A DNA stretch of 64,000 nt from Ovis canadensis (Eukaryota > Chordata > Mammalia > Artiodactyla > Bovidae): the NCBI RefSeq assembly GCF_042477335.2, contig NC_091255.1, positions 47,656,501-47,720,500 of the forward strand. The letters are read 5' to 3'. The position numbers and the translations under genes were made by a program. How positions within the stretch are numbered: the stretch's first letter is position 1; each line of letters opens with the position of its first letter. Shown one piece after another: positions 58,721 to 64,000 of the stretch. Under the pieces are notes generated by a model. The model was not told the DNA's origin and ran no database searches. It was given only the letters and a program-made list of their open reading frames with translations.

Positions 58721-60205
58721 CTAAACCAAACGTACAACCCGTCCATCCCGCAAGCTTCAGGCGGTGCATCCGCAAGCGGTAAGGACCCGAACAAAGGTTC
58801 CTTGTCCCCAGTCCCCAAGTCGACCATCCCTAGACGCAGGGACCGACGGTTCTTCTAGTGACCCTCGTCCAGCGAAACCCGAAACTACGGTCGGCCACCT
58901 CGGTTTTGGCCACCTCGGCCAAAATCGGTTCCGAAAGCAATTACTCAAATATTCCAAAAACTGGCGCATGGGTTGGGCTGATATTTTTGCATTTAATTTC
59001 CTTGATGTTTTACTCTTGTCAGAAAAGGCAATTCGTCAGAAACTCCTAAGTGAGACTTCTCGTCTGTGTCTTGTTTTAACTTTTCGTATGAGCGAAGTTC
59101 ACAAGGCAGATGAAGATGCCGGCGCATAGCAGTCCTCGCGGGGATCGCGACCCCCGGACCGGTCCCCAATAATACCCTGATTCTTGGCCCCGTCCCCCAG
59201 ACACGGAAGCTGCAGAGACAGGCCTCCCCCAACCCCCTCCCCGCCCATTTAGACAGAGCCTCTACGTCCTGGCAGCCCTCCGGATTCCCGTGTCCCTGCA
59301 GGAGCAAGGGGAGGTGGGGACTGCAGCCTAGAACTCAGCTTCCCCGACCTCCCCAAACTCAGCCTCGTCCGGATTAAGGGACTAAATCCCTGACGCCACA
59401 GACCAGGTCAAGGACAAGTTCTCCCCCGCCCTACTCCCCACTCCTGGGCGAGGATTCACCCCCCTTCCCGGATGAAAAGTACTAAATAGACGCGAAGGGA
59501 GGGGTGATGGCGGGCCCCGGCCCCTTGATGTTCCGGTTGAACAGGTGCTGGTGAAAAGGAGGCGGTCCCAGCGGAAGAGTCGGCCAGGGGGCCTGCGCTG
59601 AAGCGGGGGCAGCCTCCTCCACCCTTAGTCCTCCTGCCGGTTTCCCCCTCTCCTCTCCGTCTGCCCCTCCCCCGCAGGAAGCGTTCTCGGCCCCGACGTC
59701 TTTGAAGTGTCGCTGAAGCCATCAGGACTGCCTTTTCCCCTCCGCCACCCCATCTCTCGCTGCGGGAGTGTGACCTTTGGTCTCTGCGGGCGTCCACTCA
59801 CCCCCCTTTAGGAAGTAGGGGGGGGCAAGTTTCCTCCCCCTTGCCCACAGCGGTCTCGCGGATGAAGCCTTCGGACTGACTCCCCTTCACTTCTTTCCCA
59901 GACCCAATTCCTGGGACTTTAATCCTTTGGGGGCGTTGTGCGTTAATTTATGTTGTGTGTTTGGTACGTGCATCGAGTTCAAGTGTAACTGGGTTGTTCG
60001 CGAGCACTTCCGCAGCAGTGGCTCCCTAACTCGCTTGGGTCTCTAAGCGAGCCTGAGGGGCTGGACCTGGGGTCTGTGCCCCTCTGGAAAGGTGGGGTAG
60101 TGTGGCTGTATGAGGCTGAGTGAGTGTGTGTATTTGTGGGTGCCTCGCTGTGCTTCCGAGGGCCCTGAGTCCCTGTGCGAGCGTGTATATCTGTGGGCTG
60201 AACCG
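58721..60205. other. GC-rich MLLT6 upstream region, no gene recognised
   Basis: Moderately CpG-rich and free of young transposons. Contains a direct/inverted repeat cluster at 58893-58929. Could contain regulatory elements or non-coding exons, but no splice-supported gene is visible. Confidence 0.45.
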
Positions 60206-60300
60206 GAAGCTCCTCGAGGGCAGGCATGCCCGTTTGTTCATTGCTCTATCCCAACGATTGCACATAGTAGGCATTCAATAAATATTTGAAGAATGAAATG
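60206..60300 (+). mobile_element. L2 3' end
   Basis: CTCCTCGAGGGCAGGCATGC and ATAGTAGGCATTCAATAAAT are the L2 3' signature. Confidence 0.72.
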
Positions 60301-61164
60301 AAGAAATGTCTGCGTGTGTCTGTTCTCCAGACAGGCTTCCGAGAAAACAGCCATTGAACGACCATCCCAAAAGCCCCCCCACCCCGGACACCAAGGGGTG
60401 AGGAGCCCACGTAGCTCGCGCTCCTTCTAGCGCCCCTTCCCCTGATCTCCATCTCCAAGTTTCCTTGGGGTTGAACAGTCGCAGAGAGGAAGACCTGGGC
60501 AGAAGGGGCTGGCGAATCGGAGACCCGGGGCCGAGACCGAAGGACCGGCAGATGGAGGGCTCCGGAGCGCCAACCGAGAGCCAGAGGAAGAAGAAAGAGG
60601 GAAAATGAGCGCGGAGCAAGCGAGCGAAAAGCTCCCTACCAAGCCAGGCTTTGTTCCCTGAACCTAAGACTTTACCCGGCGGCGGGCGGCGGGCGGGCCG
60701 GGAGCGAGCGAGCGGAGGCGCGCGGCCATGGCTGCCGCGGCCGGGCAGGGGGGCCGGGGGGGCGGCGCGTGAGCGGGCGGCGCGGGGCGGGCGAGCGCCC
60801 GCGATGTGCCACTCGGCGCCTCCCCCGCCGGGCCCGGGCTGCGCGGAGGCCGGGCGGCCCTGGTAGCTGGGCGCGCGGTGCGGAGGGGGCGAGCCCGGCG
60901 CGCGGGTCTCATTGTTGCGGGGGGGGTGGGCCCGTCGGGGCATGAGGGCGAGAGCACGGCGGGGGGGGCGGCCAGACAGAGCGAGCGAGGAGGAGGAGGA
61001 GGAGGACGCCGAGGAGGAGGAAGGAGGAGGCAAAGAAAAGAAGCGGCGGCGGCGGAGGAGGAGGAGGAGGGAGCGAGGAGGCGCGCGGCCCCCCGCTCCC
61101 TCCCTCCCCCCCTGACCCCCGACCCCCGCCGGCCGGGCCCCCACCCCAGCCCCGGAGGGAGCTC

Positions 61165-61176
61165 ATGGGAGTATGA
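61165..61176 (+). promoter_or_regulatory. three-codon uORF overlapping the MLLT6 start codon
   Basis: The sequence ATGGGAGTATGA holds an upstream ATG (61165), two sense codons and a TGA stop (61174-61176) that shares bases with the MLLT6 ATG (61173-61175). The uORF start has C at -3 and G at +4, so it is only moderately strong, while the main ATG has A at -3. This layout could allow leaky scanning or very short-range reinitiation. Any effect on translation is inferred. Confidence 0.6.
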
Positions 61177-61281
61177 AGGAGATGGTAGGAGGCTGCTGCG
61201 TATGTTCGGACGAGAGGGGCTGGGCCGAGAACCCGCTGGTCTACTGTGATGGGCACGCGTGCAGCGTGGCTGTCCACCAAG
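61173..61281 (+). CDS. MLLT6: MLLT6 coding exon 1
   Basis: Codes for residues 1-36 plus the first base of codon 37 (MKEMVGGCCVCS...VAVHQ). The start codon has A at -3. The donor is GTACGG at 61282. The exon carries the first six PHD1 positions up to H35. Confidence 0.95.
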
Positions 61282-63480
61282 GTACGGGGGTGGCCGTGGG
61301 GGGCGGCGGGACTCTGGGGGCGGCGTGCGCAGGGCGCCCCCGGCCGCGCCCTCTCGAGACCTCCTGGAGCTCGGGCGCCCCTCCCCCACCCCACCTGAAG
61401 AGAAGGGAGGCGTCGGGGGGCTCCCCCCGCCCGGTCCTGGAGGACCGGGTCAGGCATTGTTTTCTTGCCTATTGTTCCAGCCCCGCGCCCCCCACCCCAA
61501 GTTGAGGGAGTTTGGGGACAGTCTAGAGGGTAATGAGTGCACTCTCCGCGCCCCACACCGCCGGTGTCGGGGCTGCTAGGAGAATGTTTACCTGCGAGGT
61601 GTCCCCTCCCGCCCGGTTATTTTGGTCCCGGCTCTGGGAGGGAGAGGTCAAGGGGGGGTCATCCTCCCCTCTTGCTTCCGGATACTGGGAGGAGCGGAAT
61701 TGAGAAGGGAAGAGAAGGGTCCCAGGGGAGAGGGGACTCCTAAAATCCTCCCGGGAAGAGCTACGGATAGAGAGAGGTTGCGCAGGGGGCCGGGAATCGA
61801 GTAGAGGGAGGTTTGGAGTTTCCCCCAGCAGCACATGGTTCGGAGTTAACTCCTTGAGGAATCTTGCCGAGGGCGCAGGCTGGCATCTCCCGCCTGTCTG
61901 GCACAGCCAGCTGGGCCCCCCCTTCCTGGGACAGCCCTGAATCCTGTCGCTGTCGGCTCTTCCCGCCACTCTATTGGTTACCTGCAGTGCACCTGCCCTC
62001 GGCCTTGACTTTTGACCTGTCCTATTACAATTAGAAGCAGAAGATGAGGTCCCTTAGACCCTCGACTTACCCGCCTCTTCCATTACTGGCCCTTTAAGAA
62101 ATGCACCCCCCCCCCCCATAACAACAAAACGTGTTTGACTATCCTAAATGTTGTTCCTCTAATATTCTCCGTTACTGAGGATGAGGACTGGTCCTGGCAA
62201 GAGCTGGGAACCAGAAAGCTGGGTACAGAAAGGGCATTGGGGCAGGGTGGGATCTTCTAGAAGTTTAAAGTCAAGGTCTCAGACTTCCCACCTCTGCGTG
62301 GAGTGCTTGGTTATGTGGTTGAAAGCTGGGCGTGTGCTGTTGGGCATTCCTTGCGGTCCTGCTGTCTTGTGAGTGACCCCCAGACAGGGAGCAGCACCCC
62401 CGGCTGGAACTGGCTCTGGTTTGTTAGAGTCACCCCCTACCCTAGTTACTCTGGGAAAAGCCACTGGTGACAGATTTGCTTGGTGATTCTCCTCCCTCAC
62501 CCCCAGCTTGCTATGGCATCGTCCAGGTGCCAACAGGACCCTGGTTCTGCCGGAAATGTGAATCTCAGGAGCGAGCAGCCAGGGTGGTGAGTTTGAAACT
62601 TCCCTCTCCTCTCAGAAACATCTGAGCATCCCCTCCCCAGTGAGCTAGGGGGCTCTGAGGCTGAGGCTGGGGTGGGAGTGTCACACAGGACTTCCTGTTT
62701 CCTGCACACCTCTATCACCAACCCCATCTCTCCTTCTGCTTAGCCCTCACTCTGCCCCCCACAGGCAACTGGGCCTTCTGTTTTTGTTTTTTTGTTTGTT
62801 TGAGCTTTTTATCATGGAAAGTTTCCAACCTATACAAAAGTAGAGGGAATAGGATAACTCTTCTGTTGATGAGGCTCCCCCATCTTCGACAACTGTCACT
62901 CATGGTCAACCTGTTTTCTCTGTATCCCCACCAGTTCCTCCTTAGACATCTAATCATTACATCCTGGGGCCCTCTGAATGTATTCAGGGAGGGCTCAGCT
63001 CAGTAGACCCCCCCCTTTTGGAAAAGCCCATCCCGCAAATCCCTGTGCCCCCTTGTATTGGCAGAGGTGTGAGCTGTGCCCACACAAAGACGGGGCATTG
63101 AAGAGGACCGACAATGGAGGTGAGGGGGCTGCTGAGCCCTATGGCGTCACCTGTTGAGGTCAGATAGACCCCCTGAGCAGGGTCTGGGAAGGCAGGAGCA
63201 GTCCATGGGCAGGGGTGGAATGCAGAGGCTGGTTTCCCTTCCCTTCCCTGGCTGGCAGTGGAGTCTCATGGGAAGGCCATGGAGGAGGGGACCATCCGCA
63301 GTATGGGGTTGTGAGGGGTCAGGGTCTCTGGCTGGCCATCGCAGCTGAGGCTGGCCCCACACCGCCCCAGGCTGGGCCCACGTGGTGTGTGCCCTCTACA
63401 TCCCTGAGGTGCAGTTTGCTAACGTGCTCACCATGGAACCCATCGTGCTGCAGTACGTGCCTCATGATCGCTTCAACAAG
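61173..63480 (+). CDS. MLLT6: MLLT6 (AF17), coding exons 1-4, 3' part outside the window
   Basis: Four coding exons join in frame: 61173-61281, 62507-62586, 63065-63119 and 63371-63480, giving residues 1-118 and ending in phase 0. All introns are GT-AG. The product is the N-terminal PHD-zinc knuckle-PHD module of AF17, a nuclear cofactor of the H3K79 methyltransferase DOT1L and a fusion partner of MLL/KMT2A in leukaemia. PHD1 ligands are C8, C11, C25, C30, H35, C38, C51 and C54. The zinc knuckle ligands are C65, C68, H85 and C88. The start MKEMVGGCCVCS, with no N-terminal extension, and VLTMEPIVLQYVPHDRF distinguish it from the paralogue MLLT10/AF10, which as I recall has about 17 extra N-terminal residues. 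The second PHD and the C-terminal DOT1L-binding leucine zipper must lie to the right. The next exon does not appear before 64000. Transcription starts in a CpG island and a tiny uORF overlaps the start codon. Confidence 0.95.
62507..62586 (+). CDS. MLLT6: MLLT6 coding exon 2
   Basis: The acceptor CCCCAG ends at 62506 and the donor GTGAGT begins at 62587. The exon completes codon 37 (Ala) and codes through V63 (CYGIVQVPTGPWFCRKCES...), supplying C38, C51 and C54 of PHD1. Confidence 0.95.
62785..62960 (-). mobile_element. old L1M fragment in MLLT6 intron 2
   Basis: TTTATCATGGAAAGTTTCCA and CAACTGTCACTCATGGTCAA resemble the inverted L1M fragment at 42.3 kb. Confidence 0.5.
63065..63119 (+). CDS. 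MLLT6: MLLT6 coding exon 3
   Basis: The acceptor TTGGCAG ends at 63064 and the donor GTGAGG begins at 63120. It codes for residues 64-81 (RCELCPHKDGALKRTDNG) plus one base, including the zinc-knuckle pair C65 and C68. Confidence 0.95.
63371..63480 (+). CDS. MLLT6: MLLT6 coding exon 4
   Basis: The acceptor CCCCAG ends at 63370 and the donor GTCAGC begins at 63481. It codes for the end of G82 through K118 (WAHVVCALYIPEV...DRFNK), including H85 and C88 of the zinc knuckle. The donor is less canonical than those of exons 2 and 3 but agrees with the family exon boundary. Confidence 0.94.
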
Positions 63481-63689
63481 GTCAGCGGCCCCTGCTGTGC
63501 CCCATGCCAGTCCCCTTCCTCCCCAGCCATTCTTGGGTCCTTCTCCAGCCTTCTCTCCAACCTACACTTTCAGGGAACTCAGGAGGTGAGTGGGCACCTC
63601 CCACTGACAGACTCATGCCCATGCTCAAGTGAAATAGCAGGCTCCTTTGCAGTCCTGCCTGAGGGTAGATCTTAGGGAGCAGTTCACTT

Positions 63690-64000
63690 ATTCATTTACT
63701 GAGCACATTTTACTGAGGGTCTACTATGTATAAGAACCGGGGCAAGATGCTGGACACACAGTGTCTAGTATTGATCAAGACAGATGTGTTCCCTGCCCCC
63801 ACTCCTGTGTGCGACGACTATAGATATCAGTAAACAGGCAAAGTACATGCAGTGTGTGGTAAGTGCGGTGAAGAAAACAATAAGATACTAAAATAAAGAA
63901 TACCAGGCACGAGGGCAGCAGGGGCTAGGGGGAGAGTTTATTTTAGATAAAGCAGTCAAGGAAAGACATTTTGGTTGAGGCCTGGGGGATGAGAAGGAGC
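63690..64000. mobile_element. ancient L2/MIR-type fossil in MLLT6 intron 4
   Basis: CATTTACTGAGCACATTTTAC and GGGTCTACTATGTATAAGAA are typical of old mammal-wide repeats. It continues to the window edge. No exon seen. Confidence 0.4.

Larger units (their letters stand above)
60380..61450 (+). promoter_or_regulatory. MLLT6: MLLT6 CpG-island promoter, 5' UTR and start of intron 1
   Basis: Very GC- and CpG-rich sequence surrounds the MLLT6 start codon, with GC boxes and no TATA box. A GGA/GAG-rich run occupies about 60988-61080, inside the presumed 5' UTR. The transcription start is not identifiable; it probably lies between 60.6 and 61.0 kb. Confidence 0.75.

Noticed and set aside
60275-61144. 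289-codon minus-strand open frame upstream of MLLT6
   Set aside because: Serine, proline and arginine runs that mirror the GC-rich MLLT6 promoter and its purine tract. No family similarity. It is opposite to an established 5' UTR.
61173-61505. Reading MLLT6 exon 1 straight into intron 1 as a 110-codon protein
   Set aside because: A clear donor at 61282 and in-frame exons 2-4 that complete the PHD zinc ligands show the frame past 61281 is intronic.
63574-63591. Possible micro-exon between CAG and GTGAGT in MLLT6 intron 4
   Set aside because: Only 12 bases, and the residues do not match the expected continuation of the second PHD finger. Probably a chance splice-like match.
1-64000. CRISPR array, operons or mobile bacterial system
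   Set aside because: The window is vertebrate DNA; its repeats are LINE, SINE, LTR and hAT elements without regular spacers.

Overview
This is mammalian nuclear DNA from a ruminant, most likely a bovid. BovB (RTE) LINEs, Bov-tA and Bov-A2 SINEs whose tails derive from BovB, artiodactyl-type L1s and tRNA-Glu-derived CHR-like SINEs occur across most of the window. The species cannot be fixed from the sequence alone. There is no bacterial, phage or CRISPR content.

Two real protein-coding genes are recognised, lying head to head. EPOP (single coding exon, minus strand, 34484-35623, 379 residues) encodes a partner of elongin B/C and of Polycomb repressive complex 2. MLLT6/AF17 (plus strand, coding exons 1-4 at 61173-63480, running off the right edge) encodes the PHD-zinc knuckle-PHD reader of the DOT1L H3K79 methylation complex. 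The EPOP-MLLT6 order matches human 17q12, so I infer the orthologous ruminant segment. Both genes start in CpG islands. A third CpG island with a GC-box array (57.59-58.07 kb) has no recognised gene. The only other gene-like sequence is a full-length, open PPIA (cyclophilin A) retrocopy on the minus strand, inserted into an old L1 with a 13-bp target-site duplication and carrying a substitution at an active-site residue.

Layout: 1-16.6 kb is almost solid transposon (stacked L1s, four BovB pieces, many SINEs and a MaLR-type LTR that hosts a nest of SINEs). 16.6-25 kb is mostly low-copy sequence with MIR and hAT fossils and a degenerate tandem array at 21.2-21.96 kb. 25-32.2 kb is L2, L1, MIR and SINE with a second MaLR-type LTR. 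32.8-36.4 kb is the EPOP locus. 36.4-57.6 kb is intergenic: L1 on the minus strand, the PPIA retrocopy, long L2 fossils whose RT-coding relic can still be read, and two short, unexpectedly young-looking direct duplications. 57.6-61.4 kb is GC-rich regulatory sequence leading into MLLT6, and 61.2-64 kb is the start of MLLT6.

I found no previously undescribed multigene system. The most interesting items are the open PPIA retrocopy, a three-codon uORF whose stop overlaps the MLLT6 start codon, the orphan CpG island, a recurrent double-headed Bov-tA form, the paired direct duplications (48.29/49.61 kb and 28.60/30.41 kb) and the degenerate array at 21.2-21.96 kb. Repeat family names come from memory of consensus sequences, without RepeatMasker, so boundaries are approximate unless a target-site duplication is given.
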